A stretch of DNA of 64,000 nt from Delphinapterus leucas (GCF_002288925.2 NW_022098072.1:19645658-19709657), one strand, 5' to 3'; shown: positions 24,735 through 36,590, numbered from the stretch's first letter. Notes: generated by a model from the letters alone, not told the origin. Made by a program: numbers and translations.

Positions 24735-25130
24735 TGACATCATTTATCATTAATTCATTTGTTAACTTATTTGCACAACGGATACTTATAGAGCACCTAC
24801 TACGTGCAGGCACTTTCCTGGCACAGGAGATTCAGCAGGAAATAAGGCAGACAAGAGTCTCGATCTTATGGAGAATGTATTCTAGCGGAGAGTGACAGAC
24901 AACAAACAGATAAGTGAGAAAATTTAAGGTGCTGAGAGTACCATGAAGAATAGAACTCATTCATGATTACGTAATAGAGAACAACACAGGGGTAGGTGTT
25001 TTAGATGAAACAATGAAACCTGGTAGCAGGGAGTCAGCCATGGGGGACTCCTGGGTGGGGGGGGAAAGTATTGCAAGCAGAGGGAACAGCAAGTGCAAAG
25101 ACCTCAGGGTAGTAGAAGAGAAGAAAGAAG
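24735..25130 (+). repeat. Ancient interspersed repeat, part 1 of 3
   Basis: Contains gcacctactacgtgcaggca, gagggaacagcaagtgcaaa and agatcaatgtggctagaac, a familiar mammalian repeat that I cannot name with confidence. It continues at 25680 and 26320. Confidence 0.6.
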
Positions 25131-25159
25131 ATCAATGTGGCTAGAACGTGGTAAACAAG

Positions 25160-25635
25160 GAGCTGAGTAAGTTAACGTATAGGTTGGGCTGTTGTAGTAA
25201 AGAGACCCAAAAATGCAATGATTTAATGCAATATATAGCCCTGTGTCTTGCTCATGTTAAAGACAAGACAGACCTGGCTTAATGGTATTGGGGACCAATG
25301 CTCTTTTTATCCTGTTGCTTTGCCATGCTTACCATGAGACTTCCATCTTGCGACTTGAGATGGCTAGTCCAGCTTCTCCTCTTTAACCATCATACTGGTA
25401 TTCTAGTCATCAGAAATGAGGGGAAGGGGAACAGAAGCCACATCCCTTCTATTTAAAGGCACAACTTGGGAGTTACACACATCCCTTTGCTCACATCCTA
25501 TTGGCTAGAATTTGCCATATGACCAAATCTAGTTGTGAGGGAGGCTAGGAAATATGGTCAGTAGTTTGAATTCATACACCTGGATAAGCTTTGGTGACTC
25601 TATTTCTAAACAGAGTAGAGACAATTAGCTGTTAA
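25160..25635. repeat. Repeat inserted between parts 1 and 2
   Basis: Contains gtagtaaagagacccaaaaa and cacatcctattggctagaat, which I recall as a separate old interspersed repeat. Confidence 0.5.
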
Positions 25636-25679
25636 GGGACAACTAGTAGTCTTTTCCACAAAGTGAGTGGTAGATTAAA

Positions 25680-25754
25680 TTAGTAATATAGGCAGAATTC
25701 TAAGTATGTAGAGCCTTGCCAGTCATGGCAAGGAGTTTGGATTGTATTTTAAGT
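25680..25754 (+). repeat. Ancient interspersed repeat, part 2 of 3
   Basis: Contains gtagagccttgccagtcatg and aggagtttggattgtatttt, which continue the repeat from 24735. Confidence 0.55.
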
Positions 25755-26318
25755 ATGTGTATTAGTTATCTATTGTTGCTAACAGATTTTCCCCAAAACA
25801 TAATAGCTTAAAACCATTATTATCTCATAGTTTCTGTGAGTCAGGAATTTGGGAGCCAAATAGCTGGGTGGTTTTGACTCAGGGCCTCTCAGATAATTGG
25901 AGTCAAGATATTGACTAGGGCTACAGTCATCTGAAGGCTTGACTGAGGCTGGAGGATCTGCTTCCAAGATGGAGCATTCAATTGGCTATTGGCAGAAGCT
26001 TTCAGTTCCTTGCTGACTGTTGGCAGAGGGCTTCAGGTTTTCACCATATGGACCTCTTCGTAGGGCTGCTTGAATGTGACATAGTATCTCTCTTCCCCCA
26101 AGTAAGTGATTGATTCAAGAAAAGAGAGCAAGAAGGAAACCACAATATCTTTTATGTCCTAATCTTGGACATCACACACCATCACTTTTGTCACATTCTG
26201 TTTCTTACAAGCAAGTCACTAAGAATAGCCCATAATCAAGGGGAGGGGAATCAGGCTTTATTTTTTCAAGGGAGAAGCAACAAAGAATTTATGGACATAT
26301 TTTAAAAGCATCACAGTG
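25755..26318 (-). repeat. LTR-like repeat inserted between parts 2 and 3
   Basis: Begins tattagttatctattgttgc and contains agtttctgtgagtcaggaat, ggcttgactgaggctggagg and tgcttccaagatggagca. It is the complement of the family at 16490. Confidence 0.65.
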
Positions 26319-26319
26319 T

Positions 26320-26600
26320 GACAGGAAGTCACTGGAACATTTTCAGCAAGAGGGTGCAAGTTCTGTTTCACACTTTTGAAGAAATGGTCTGGTTGCTTTG
26401 TGGAGAATGGACTGCACAGGGACAAGAGTGGAAGCAAGGAGCCCAGGTAGGTGGCAGTTACTTAGTTTTGGCAATAAATAAATGGGCCTAATATTAGGAT
26501 GGGTGTGGTGGAATTAGAGAGGATACTGAGATTCAGGCTATGTTTCAGAAGTAGAGCAGACAGGACGTCGTAAGATATTGCAGAATCTAATGTTATTGGG
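26320..26600 (+). repeat. Ancient interspersed repeat, part 3 of 3
   Basis: Contains ggagaatggactgcacaggg and gacaagagtggaagcaagga, which complete the repeat started at 24735. Confidence 0.55.
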
Positions 26601-26626
26601 TATCATTTGCTGTTCAGATGTTTAAT

Positions 26627-26800
26627 TGCAGTGCTTTCTTAAATTGACTGATCATCAGAATCCTTGGAGAGCTTTTAAAATATGAATTACTGGTCTTTAC
26701 TTCCAGACAACCTACTTCAGTAGGTCTGGGCTGGAGAGATGATCAATCAAAACTGGAATCCACTGCTCCACTTATTCAATGAGCCAATTAGAAGTGCGAT
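26627..26800 (+). mobile_element. MER5-like hAT fragment
   Basis: Contains cagtgctttcttaaattgac and cttcagtaggtctgggctgg. Confidence 0.55.
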
Positions 26801-26999
26801 TTTTATTGTTGTTTTTGCAAAAAGGAGTTAGTTACTATGCAATGGGCTCTATTATCCAAATACTCACTTTTTTCACACAATCTCCTTTCCCCTCTGTTCA
26901 GTCAGATACCAATTCCTATGGATCCTGTCTCTAAGGTAACTCGTAGAAAGAATCCCTTCCAACTACTACTGCACTAGTCTAAGCAATAATTTATTACCT

Positions 27000-27540
27000 C
27001 TTGGACTTTTACAAACACCTCTTATGTAATTTCCTACTTCTGGTCTCTTCTTCTGCCTTTTACCTGTTGTCAAAGTGATCTTCCTGTCCCACATTTATGA
27101 TCTTATCACCTTCTAAAAAAGACTCAGTGGCTTCCTAGGACTCTCAGAAAGAAGTCTGTCCTTTAGGATGGTATTTGCAGCCATTGACAGTCTGGTCCTA
27201 TCCTACATTTGGGGTGATCTCATAGCCCCCTTTAACATACTCATCCTAGGCCCACTGAATTATTCCCCCTTCCCTTTCCTCCATTTGCACTTTCACGTCT
27301 TGACACTTTTCTTCACACTGTTCTTCCGGCCTAGGATGTCCTCCTTCTCCCTCCCTCATCTGGCAATATCCTACTTCTCATTCCTCAAGGCCCAGCTCAG
27401 ATGGTTGCCATCTCTATCCTTCACTCAGAATTAGTCAGTCCATTTTCTGAATTCCCATCTCATTTTAAAAACACCTTTATTATTTATGTTTATGTTCACA
27501 GTACCTAGTAGTATGCTTGCCCTTAGTAGGCTCCAAAAAA
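27000..27540 (+). repeat. L2 3' region
   Basis: Contains gactcagtggcttcctagga, caaggcccagctcagatggt and gcccttagtaggctccaaaa. The 88-codon frame at 27168-27434 is a remnant of L2 sequence, not a gene. Confidence 0.75.
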
Positions 27541-28389
27541 AAAAAAAAGTTTACGTGGACAGAATTTATTTCCTCCTCTTTATCTAATTTTTATGCAATG
27601 GAGAAAACAAAAGGCAAACTCATATCAGAAGTTTGGCTAATGAAGGAATATTGGATGCTTTCATAGCTGTTACATTTTCAAGATCAAATCGTATTATATG
27701 TTTCTGCATTTGTAATTGAATATATAGCCATTTCCCCTTTATGTTAAGAGGTGATAAATCTTTTTTAAAAAATAAGAATTTTAATAAAAATTTGCAAAAG
27801 GATCAGCCTAAAATGAAAAAAGAAATTTGGCTAATGAAATGTACATGGAACATATACCCCGAGATCTGAACACATTCAGCACAGTCTACACCGACTGCAC
27901 TTTACAACCACATATGGTGGCATCAGTAATCCTGAGGAATTGCAAAATCCTCACAATCCAAATATTTTATTAAGAATTCCAGTGACAAGATCTGAAATAT
28001 AAAGGCTTGTGGGTCTTTTTAAAGGCTTAATCACATTTAGTTAGAAATTTAAGTTAACAAAAACATTCCATTCCCTAAACATTCCAATTAATTGCTGTTT
28101 AGCATATGGGTTACCAAATTTGCCTTTTTGAAGTCTGCATTTAGAGATTGAAAATAAATCTATTAGGATGAAATTCTAGGTCAGTCAGGTTTTGATTTGC
28201 AATATTTAATGTTTGCACAATTCCACCTTTGCCTGACCTTTCAAAATTATTTTAACAGCCCTGCATTTACTTTCCTAATGGAATGATTTGCTACAAAGTG
28301 GCTACAGCTGGTAGTCTGGAAGGACATTATAACATTCCTTTGGCTGTCAAAATCCATCTGTCCTTGCATTTAGGGGAATTCTTCATCGC
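27541..28389. other. Intergenic, no gene seen
   Basis: AT-rich sequence without a recognisable repeat or exon. Confidence 0.5.
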
Positions 28390-28815
28390 GTGTGATCTTG
28401 GGATATAAGACCTCACTTTCCACTGTGGATGCCAAACAGTTTGAATCTCACTCTCCCTACCCCCTGGAATATGGAACAGGGGCTCCAACACCTGGCCGTG
28501 GACCTTCCCATCCAGGCCTGTGCACCCTGAGGTGAAGATGAAGGAGAAGCATCTGGGGCAGCTCATGAGGTCAGCATGATGTCCAGTTGTCATTTCTAGA
28601 AGGTGTGGTATAGCAGAAGCAGAGATGGTGGCATCTTGGATAGGGTGTTCCTGTGGCCTGGCCTCCTGAGGCCCTGGGTTCTTGCCTGTTTCCCAAGCCT
28701 GTTCTCCCAGCCTCTTGGACTCTGTGAACCCCCTTTCCTCCAACATTTTTTTTTCTTTAGACAGTTAGAGCTCGTTTTGTTACTTGTAAGCAAGACTCCT
28801 CACCAAAACCATTGG
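28390..28815 (-). repeat. Possible old LTR-like repeat
   Basis: Ends with tagagctcgttttgttactt and a few bases resembling an LTR-type repeat end. The 139-codon minus-strand frame at 28327-28746 covers it and has no known homologue that I recognise. Confidence 0.35.
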
Positions 28816-28857
28816 TAATACAAGGTGGCAGGGAGAATTCTAGACTCTACTCAGACT

Positions 28858-29035
28858 GCTGGCCTACTTACTAGGCAAATGCTGAATGTCTTAACTCTCC
28901 ATTTCCTCATCTGCAAAATGGAACACAATCTGTAATTGTGTCAACTGTGTGAAGATTGAATAAAATAATCTCTGTAAAATATTAAGCATGGTCCCCGGTG
29001 CATAAAAAGCATTCAAGAAATAGTAGCTTTTGTAT
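28858..29035 (+). repeat. MIR SINE
   Basis: Contains atttcctcatctgcaaaatg and gcataaaaagcattcaagaa. Confidence 0.7.
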
Positions 29036-29039
29036 TACT

Positions 29040-29969
29040 AAATTCTATATAATTGTCCATGTGTTCAGTGACAAAACTCTACTGCTCACCACATAAAAAG
29101 ATGCCTCTGTGCATACTCTGTGTTCAATGTTGAACTTCCTTTTTTTTTTCCCCCATGCTGGTATTTTGTTTTGTTTCCCAGTTTAGGGCTTCGGCACCTT
29201 CCCATACTGTACATCCTGAGACTTCCTCAAGGAGCGCAGCTTCTAGTCACTGTCCCCGGATCTTCTCTCTTCTCTTCCATCTGTCCCTGCCAGCTCTCCC
29301 TCACCTCCAGACTCAAAAGGAGATCAGCTGCACTAAAGACTGGCTGACTTCAGATGGGAAGGGCAAAACTGGCTTGAAGCAAGAGTCCTAATTCAGCATC
29401 TGGTACACAGATTTACTGACTTTAATGGAATTAAAAAACAAAACAAAACAAATGCACAGCCTATATCCCAAGACTTATTATAGCATCCTTAACTTATCTA
29501 CTTAGCTTTTGATGACATTTTTTTTCTTCCACTGAAATGTATAATGTCTTCTCATAGTGAAACTGTGGAAACTTTTCCACTCAACGTCCTCCCTCTGGGA
29601 TGTAATAAAGAGACAACTCAGGGCCGAACAGCACGTTGGAGACAAATTTTCTGTGAAAGAAAAATGTTTTTTACAACATGTAATGTTTCTCAAAGGAGGT
29701 GGGTCAAAACATAGATATCAATCCTCTGTAACCATTTACTGAATACCATATTTGGTTTGAGAATATTAAAATGTAGTATGTTATTTTTGAAAGGTTGAGT
29801 ATTTTGTTACGGATGTTTTAATTTCTATAATATCCATGTAGAAATTAGAATTATTTACAGTATTTGCATGCTCTCTTTTCCAAAAAAAAGGTGATAGAAG
29901 GGCTGAGCAGAGAAGAGCAGAACGTGGTGTAGGTCAAAGCATATCTCACCTGTCTGGGAGTCGGCTGAC
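29040..29969. other. Intergenic, no gene seen
   Basis: No exon-like frame or named repeat. Confidence 0.5.
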
Positions 29970-30125
29970 TGGGGACTTCTATCAGGGATCGGCCACTTCC
30001 TAGTGTGACCCTGTGCTCAGCTTCACTCTCCTAAGGTGTGAAATGGGAACAAGTATACTCTCAAGCATGGTTGTGAGAAATAAATGACATAATTTGCACA
30101 AAATACTTGGCTGTAGCAGGAATTC
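29970..30125 (+). repeat. MIR SINE
   Basis: Contains ggccacttcctagtgtgacc and ggttgtgagaaataaatgac. Confidence 0.7.
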
Positions 30126-30129
30126 AAGA

Positions 30130-30899
30130 CACGATAGTTGACGATATAACCCAACATAGGATTGTCAGAGGGCTAATTGTTTTAATGGCATTTGATTATC
30201 TAAAGGAAATGTGATATTATTGTAAGTCTACATTAGTATCTATATAAATCTAATACAGAGAAGGGTTCTGATTTCATCAATGGATGTCATCGAGGAAGGC
30301 AATGACAATTCATGATAACTCAGATACTAAGTTGAAATTTATATTTACTAGAATTTGGCCTAATTATTAAAAATGTTCTGTGTTTAAATTGGTCTTATTA
30401 TGATATTAAGGCCACAACCTCAAGGAAACTATTCTTGTTTGGGTGATACTATTTAGATAGTAAATAATTAGGCAGATAATGCCCAAAATTTACTTCAGGA
30501 GCCAGAAAACTCCATTTTTAAAAATCATTTAAAAGCAAATTTGAGTTATAGGGTAAATATTATGTGTGAGCTATAAGTATCAATGTAAAAACTTTAGGTA
30601 TTTGCTACATGTAAACTTTTTCTTTCGTTATAACTGAACCCAATCTCTGTTTCACAAGACTACTATGCTAGAAGGTAGAAATGAAACCTTCAGATAATCT
30701 CAGTTGATTTAGTCTTCTCTCGTGTCCATCCCCTGCACTTTTCTCACTGGGCTGGCATCTACATGACAGGTGGGTGGGTGGGTGGCATTTACTCCTCAGC
30801 CACTGTCACCTCTCCAGCTGGCATCCTCTGATGTGGAAGTCCTCATGGAATCTCTGATCAAACATTTTGGGGGCAGGCCTACTTCAATTTTGTAGTCTC
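30130..30899. other. Intergenic, no gene seen
   Basis: AT-rich; a short gggt repeat at about 30770-30785. Confidence 0.5.
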
Positions 30900-30959
30900 A
30901 TGGAAGCAATATAAATGCCCACCAACAGATGAATATACAATATAAAGAAGTTGTGGTGT

Positions 30960-31001
<42 letters not shown>

Positions 31002-31465
31002 GAATATTACTCAGCCATAAAAAAGAATGAAATAATGCCATTTGCAGCAACATGGATGGACCTAGAGATTATCATACTAAGTGAAGTCAGAAAGAATAAG
31101 ATAAATACCATATGATATCACTTATACTTGGAATCTAAAATATGATACAAATGAACTTATTTACAAAACACAGACTTACAGACACAGAAAACAAACTTAT
31201 GGTTACCAAAGGGGAAAAGGGGGGAGGGCTAAATTAGGAGTTTGGGATTAGCAGATACAAGCTACTGTATATAAAATAGATAAACAACGGGTCCTACTGT
31301 ATAGCACAGGGAACTATATTCAATATCCTTTAATAAACCATAGTGGAAAAGAATATGAAAAAGAATACATATACATGTATAACTGAATCACTTTACTGTA
31401 CACTAGAAAGTAGCACAACATTGTAAATCAACTATACATCAATTAAAAATTAAGTATAAATTAAA
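30900..31465 (+). mobile_element. L1 3' end, sense, with (CA)n inside
   Basis: Contains tggaatattactcagccata, gcaacatggatggacctaga, tgtatagcacagggaactat and ttgtaaatcaactatacatc. The (CA)n at 30964-30999 replaces the short CA stretch found at this point in L1. Confidence 0.9.
30964..30999 (+). repeat. (CA)n microsatellite
   Basis: About 18 CA units inside an L1 3' end; likely variable in length. Confidence 0.95.
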
Positions 31466-31469
31466 AAAA

Positions 31470-31910
31470 ATTCTGCAGTCTCTCAGAGCCACACCTGCTC
31501 CACTCTCAGCCACACATGAAACACACACTATGGTGAGTGGAGAGTATTTACGGCAACCCCAGGACCTTCCGTCCAAGCCCTCGCACACCGCTGTGCCTAC
31601 CCACACTGTGCCTGGCTGCACCATGCTGGGCTGGCACTCTTCCAGGCTGCATCTCAGAAAGGAGGCACTATTCGCCTCGACTCTCTGCCCTCTGCCTTCA
31701 GATTCCCTCAAACCTAGCAAGTGTGCCAGTTGCTCCTCTGACACCCCAGGGAACTGGGACCCGGGTGGGAAGCTTCAGTGAGCCTCCATCCCTTGTATAA
31801 ACTCCTTTGCTCCCTCTTCCCCCCAACCACACAGAATCGTAATCCATTTCTGGACTGGGAAATCTTCCTTTGGCTTATCATTTCTTTTTTGGAACCTATT
31901 TTTAAAGGCA
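31470..31910. other. GC-richer intergenic stretch, nothing recognised
   Basis: Contains plus-strand frames of 83 and 87 codons (31530-31781, 31537-31800) that resemble no protein I know. Confidence 0.45.
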
Positions 31911-31913
31911 TAG

Positions 31914-32040
31914 ACTTTATTTATTTATTTAGGCCGTGCCGCACAGCTTGCAGGATCTTAGTTCCCCTATCAGGGATGGAACCCTCGCCTTCTGCAGTGA
32001 AAGCACAGAGTCCTAACCACTGGACAACCAGGGAACTCCC
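31914..32040 (-). mobile_element. tRNA-derived SINE, antisense
   Basis: Starts with tttatttatttaggccgtgc and ends ggacaaccagggaactccc, the complement of the tRNA-derived SINE head. Confidence 0.85.
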
Positions 32041-32044
32041 AAGC

Positions 32045-32484
32045 CGTAAATTTTATAATCTAAATCCTTCAGGTCATTGGGTCTTGATACTCAAAATCTA
32101 GACTTTTGAAATTCAAAGAAGAAAGTTTCCTCTCAAACTTTTTTTTCTGCCGTGAATTTCACAAGCCCATTTTAAATCTCAAAAGTCACAGACAACTCAT
32201 AGTTTTGTGAATTTCTTTTATAACAGCCTTACCCTGAAGCAATGGATGCTAAAGGCTAGTTTAAATGAATGAGTGCATGGGGTAGAAAGGAATTAACAGG
32301 TACAAACAAAACAACACTTCTTAATACATCAAAATATTGTCTCACCACAAATGGAAGTTGCCCTATACCTGGATTTAGTTTATTCTTCATTGCCTGGCCT
32401 ATATTATTTTCTAGTTAATGGCTTGAGAGATTGACTATACAGTTGGACAATGGCCAAATCATGTACGACAATAGGACTCTGACC
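32045..32484. other. Intergenic, no gene seen
   Basis: No repeat or exon recognised. Confidence 0.5.
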
Positions 32485-32690
32485 CATTCTTTTTTATATT
32501 CTTTTCCATTATGGTTTATCCCAGGACACTGAATATAGTTCCCTGTGCTATACAGAAGGACCTTGTTGTTTATCCATTCTATATGTAATAGTTTGTGTAT
32601 ATATAACTGAGCCACTTTGCTGTACAGCAGAAATTAACATAACATTTTAAATCAACTAAACTTCAATTTTAAAAAATTAAAAAAAAGAAA
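32485..32690 (+). mobile_element. L1 3' end with inverted 5' part
   Basis: Left portion (about 32485-32597) is complementary to L1 (ttccctgtgctatacagaag, cattatggtttatccc). The right portion (about 32598-32690) is sense L1 3' end (gctgtacagcagaaattaac) with an A-rich tail. Confidence 0.8.
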
Positions 32691-32699
32691 AGCCAAAAA

Positions 32700-33120
32700 A
32701 AACCCAAAACACTGACCCATAATCTCCAAAGCAACAAGTCAGAGAAGCCAAACCAATTTCTCCACAATCAGCCCAGAATGACTGGAACTTGGTAAAAGAC
32801 TGCCAGCTTCCCAATTCCTTACCACCACCCGCTTCCAACTCAGGACGAACTAGAGAAAGCCAATATGCTCCCCAAACTGATTTTCCCCCAAAGTAGGATG
32901 CCCTGCGTCTAGTTAGCCCTCTCCAGCTTCTCCAAGTCAGCAACCTCCAATCAGAGCACACCTGAAGCCTTTTTTTTTTTCTCCCTATAAAGTTTTTCTA
33001 CTCTTATGCCTGCCTTTGAGTCTCTGCCAAATGCAAGTGATGGTGGCCGACTTCCTTGCTCTAAATAAACAGACTTTGCTTGTTCTCATTTGGATGGTCT
33101 TCATTTATTTCCCCAGGTTT
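32700..33120 (+). mobile_element. Probable solo LTR of an old endogenous retrovirus
   Basis: Contains a TATA-like ctataaag (about 32985), ttgagtctctgcca, and a polyadenylation signal in ctaaataaacag followed by gctt..ttctcattt, an arrangement typical of LTRs. No retroviral coding region is present. The boundaries are approximate and the family is not named. Confidence 0.5.
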
Positions 33121-33268
33121 ACTACACATAATGCTGTTATATTCAGACATACACATTGGTAGTTGAGCTTAACATATTTTTTTTTTTTAAGCATAGAGAT
33201 GCTTGGGGTAAATAAGCACTAGGCTTTGATCTTTGCTTCAATGGATAAAATTAAGAATTATAACTCGA

Positions 33269-33553
33269 GGGCTTCCCTGGTGGCGCAGTGGTTAAGAATC
33301 CGCCTGCCAATGCAGGGCGCACGGGTTCGAGCCCTGGTCTGGGAAGATCCCATATGCCACGGAGCAACTAAGTCCATGCGCCACAACTACTGAAGCCCAC
33401 GTGCCTAGAGCCCGTGCTCCGCAACAAGAGAAGCCACCGCAATGAGAAGCCTGCACACCGCAACGAAGAGTAGCCCCACTCGCTGCAACTAGAGAAAGCC
33501 TGAGCGCAGCAACGAAGACCCAACCCAGCAAAAAATAAATAAATAAAAAAAAA
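33269..33553 (+). mobile_element. CHR-type SINE, sense, intact-looking
   Basis: Starts gggcttccctggtggcgcag. RNA polymerase III A box TGGCGCAGTGG at 33281-33291 and B box GGTTCGAGCC at 33324-33333. Ends in aaataaataaataaa and an A tail. A 16-bp target duplication (aagaattataactcga) lies at 33253-33268 and 33554-33569. Confidence 0.95.
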
Positions 33554-33899
33554 AAGAATTATAACTCGAATTGACCATTTCCTTGAATTTACAGGTACTG
33601 CTATGCTTGCCTCAATGGATACGGTAGAAATATTCTTGAAAATGTATATGAAAATCTCATTTTTATACATTAAAATTATTACATTTTAGCAAATTATTAT
33701 TAAAAAGGACCCTGGTGTACATTAGTTTGAAAATGAAGAACATTTTTATTATCTAGACGATTATTCCTCATGTGTCAGGTTTCCTTAAATTGGCACACAT
33801 CTGTATTAGTCTGTACATATAAATCTAAGGCTATTGTAAAATAATAATGATCCTCAGAAGAGCGGATGATACACGTTTGCATACAGAAATTTGTGCAGG

Positions 33900-34060
33900 T
33901 TTATTTTTAGTTCACTTTAATGGACATTATATGGACATAACAACACTCCAAAATACAACTCACTATTCTCACTTCACAAACGAAGAAATGAATGTTAATG
34001 TAAAATGACTTGCTCAAGGCCTCACTGAAGTATGAAGCCCCTTATTCTCCTGCAAAGAAT
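33900..34060 (-). repeat. Possible MIR fragment
   Basis: Contains acaaacgaagaaatgaatgt and gacttgctcaaggcctcact. Confidence 0.45.
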
Positions 34061-34389
34061 GTTGAGTCTGTTTGAAGCTACCAGCTGGGGAGCTTCTTAT
34101 AGCCCTAAATCTGTCAGAAGGCCTCCATTTTTTCTGAGAAGGTCATGGTCTTCACCATGACACCATGGCAAAGGGGGTGAGGATGTTCTTGGAACAGCAA
34201 GGAGGGAAGGGGATCCCCACTCAGGGAGGCGCCCAGCTGAGTTAACCTGCTGATTAGTGGCAGAGCTAATCATGGCCTGATGATCCACACGTACAAATAA
34301 TGGAACCAGAAAGAAATTTAGGCCTTCACATGCAAAGGGGGTTTCTTTACACTGTGCATTTGTCTACCTTGATCTTAAAATAAAATTCT

Positions 34390-34751
34390 GATCTCTTATC
34401 CATCCCTTATGTGCAGGCCCCATATAATCTGGCCTCTGCATTCCTCTTTCACTACTTTTCCTACCACTCTTCACGCTCTAGATACTTTCAGTTTCTTCAA
34501 CGTGCTGAGTACATTCTTCAGCTCCTATAGAATTCTGACCAGAACACTTTTCTCCAGGATTACAAGACCTCTGCATAGGCAGTCCTTCTCATATTTCCTA
34601 TTTCAGGTCTAATTTCTCCTCCTAAAGGTCTATCTTGACTATTTTAGCTAAAGCAGACCCCAACCTCTATACCCACCCTACTCCAGTTCCTCTCTATCAC
34701 ATTGTCCTTTTATGTCACCTATCTGGATCTAAAATTGCCTTCTTTTATTGT
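34390..34751 (+). repeat. L2 3' region, left part
   Basis: Contains ggccccatataatctggcct and cctcctaaaggtctatcttg. Continues at 35080 after a SINE. Confidence 0.6.
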
Positions 34752-35065
34752 TATTATTTTTAATTTAATATATTTTTGGCTGCGTTGGACACAGGCTTTC
34801 TCTAGTTGCAGCGAGCAGGGGCTACTCTTCGTTGCGGTGTGCGGGCTTCTCATTGCGGCGGCTTCTCTCTTATTGCGGAGCACAGGCTCTCGGAGCATGG
34901 GCTCTAGGTGCGTGGGCTTCAATAGCTGTAGCACGTGGGCTCAGTAGTTATGGTGCATGGGCTTAGTTGCTCCGCGGCATGTGGGATCTTCCTGGACCAG
35001 GGCTCGAACCCGTGTCCCCTGCATTGGCAGGTGGATTCTTAACCACTGTGCCACCAGGGAAGCCC
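34752..35065 (-). mobile_element. CHR-type SINE in L2
   Basis: Contains ttttggctgcgttggacaca and ends gtgccaccagggaagccc. The site sequence cttcttttatt is seen on both sides. Confidence 0.9.
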
Positions 35066-35079
35066 TTCTTTTATTATTT

Positions 35080-35240
35080 GTTTGCTTACTCATTGTCCCT
35101 TTTGTACACTATAAGCTTAGTGAGATTTTGGAAACTTGTCTGTCATCTTTGCGCTGGATCCAAAGCACTCAGAACACCATTCCTGGAATATAGTGGGCTC
35201 TCAATACATATTTGTTGAATAAAAGAATGAATAAATCATG
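35080..35240 (+). repeat. L2 3' end, right part
   Basis: Contains ctataagcttagtgagattt and ctcaatacatatttgttgaa. Confidence 0.6.
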
Positions 35241-35589
35241 AATCCCAATTGAGAATGACAGATATGTACCCATTCCTCAGGAAAAAATGCACTGAATATT
35301 TTGTATATCATTTCAGGAGGTTCCAAAGCCCTGGAAGCTTACCTGTAGGCTCTTGATTAAAGCCCCTGCATTATAGTTATGCTGTTTCATAATGTTCTTT
35401 TTGAAATTAATTCTGAATTTTGTTCTTTGAAGTTAAACATGAGCACGAATTTTGAATGTATGCTTAAGATGGACTATAACAAATCACAGGCCAATTGCTG
35501 CTCACTGGATTTGAATAAAATAGATCTATGATATTACATTACCTGATCCTAATGACCATATTTCAGTGAATGAAGAAAACATTGTGGTA

Positions 35590-35918
35590 CAAATGTTAAA
35601 TGCTCATCCATATCCAGTTCTCCTGTCCTTTGGGGAACATGGTGGATTCAATTCCCAGCTTCCCTAGCAGTTGGGCAGAGCCATATGACTAATTCTAGCC
35701 AATGGATTGGAGGCAGAAGTGACCTATGTCACTGCCAGGCTGGAGCATTTAATTGCTGTGTGAGATCCTCCAGGGCTCCATCTTCTCCTACTTAGTGGCT
35801 ATGGAAGTACATGCTGGTACAGAGGTGCAATGCCAAGCCGTCACATGGAAGACAGTTGCTCTGGAGAGTCACACAGATCTTCAGCAGACTTTGTGTGAGC
35901 AAGGAGTATAAACCTCTT
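35590..35918 (+). repeat. Old LTR-like repeat, left part
   Basis: Contains agccatatgactaattctag, ggcagaagtgacctatgtca and gtgagcaaggagtataaacc. It is split by the SINE at 35919 and resumes at 36130. Confidence 0.55.
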
Positions 35919-36129
35919 TTTTTTTTTTTTTCCTTTTTGCAGTATGCGGGCCTCTCACCGCTGTGGCCTCTCCCGTGTGGAGCACAGGCTCCGGACGCAC
36001 AGGCCCAGCGGCCATGACCCATGGGCCCAGCCGCTCCACGGCATGCGGGACCCTCCCAGACCGGGGCACGAACCCGCGTCCCCCGCATCGTCAGGTGGAC
36101 TCTCAACCACTGCCCCACCAGGGAAGCCC
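35919..36129 (-). mobile_element. CHR-type SINE, antisense
   Basis: Poly-T, gcgggcctctcaccgctgtg, ends ccaccagggaagcccc; cctctttt flanks both sides. Confidence 0.9.
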
Positions 36130-36195
36130 CCTCTTTTCTTCTAAGTCTCTTAGATTTTCTAACGATTTGATATTGCAGCATAAACTACCATAACC
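36130..36195 (+). repeat. Old LTR-like repeat, right part
   Basis: Contains ttgatattgcagcataaact, resembling the end of the repeat whose left part is at 35590. Confidence 0.5.
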
Positions 36196-36379
36196 AAATA
36201 TGCCACTGATTGGAAAATACACTATTATTTCATATACCAAGGAGGGAAAAAAAAGCTGTCACTTATAATCGAAAGAAGTCTTGTAAGATATATCACAATT
36301 TCAGAGATGTTAAAATTAGAAAAATGTGGGTCTTAGATTATATAAAATACAGATTGTTAAAAGGAATTTGTCAAAGAAG

Positions 36380-36590
36380 ATTAGTATAGTGTCAAGAACT
36401 CGAAATCCAGAGGTGAACAGAAAGTTATGGATTCAAATCCCAATACTTACTAGCTTGTGACTTAATAACTTAGCTGTGTAACCCTTAGTTTCTTCATCTG
36501 TGAAATGGGGATCACAGTAGATGCTGCCTCATAGGGTTTTGTGGATGTTAGATGAGACAGTTCTAATAATGTCTCCAGCATAGTAATTTT
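36380..36590 (+). repeat. MIR SINE
   Basis: Contains tcttcatctgtgaaatgggg and tgcctcatagggttttgtgg. Confidence 0.75.

Noticed and set aside
28327..28746. 139-codon minus-strand frame
   Set aside because: No recognised homologue; the region resembles an old interspersed repeat.
30964..30999. CA run considered as a CRISPR-like or other array
   Set aside because: It is a simple dinucleotide microsatellite in an L1.
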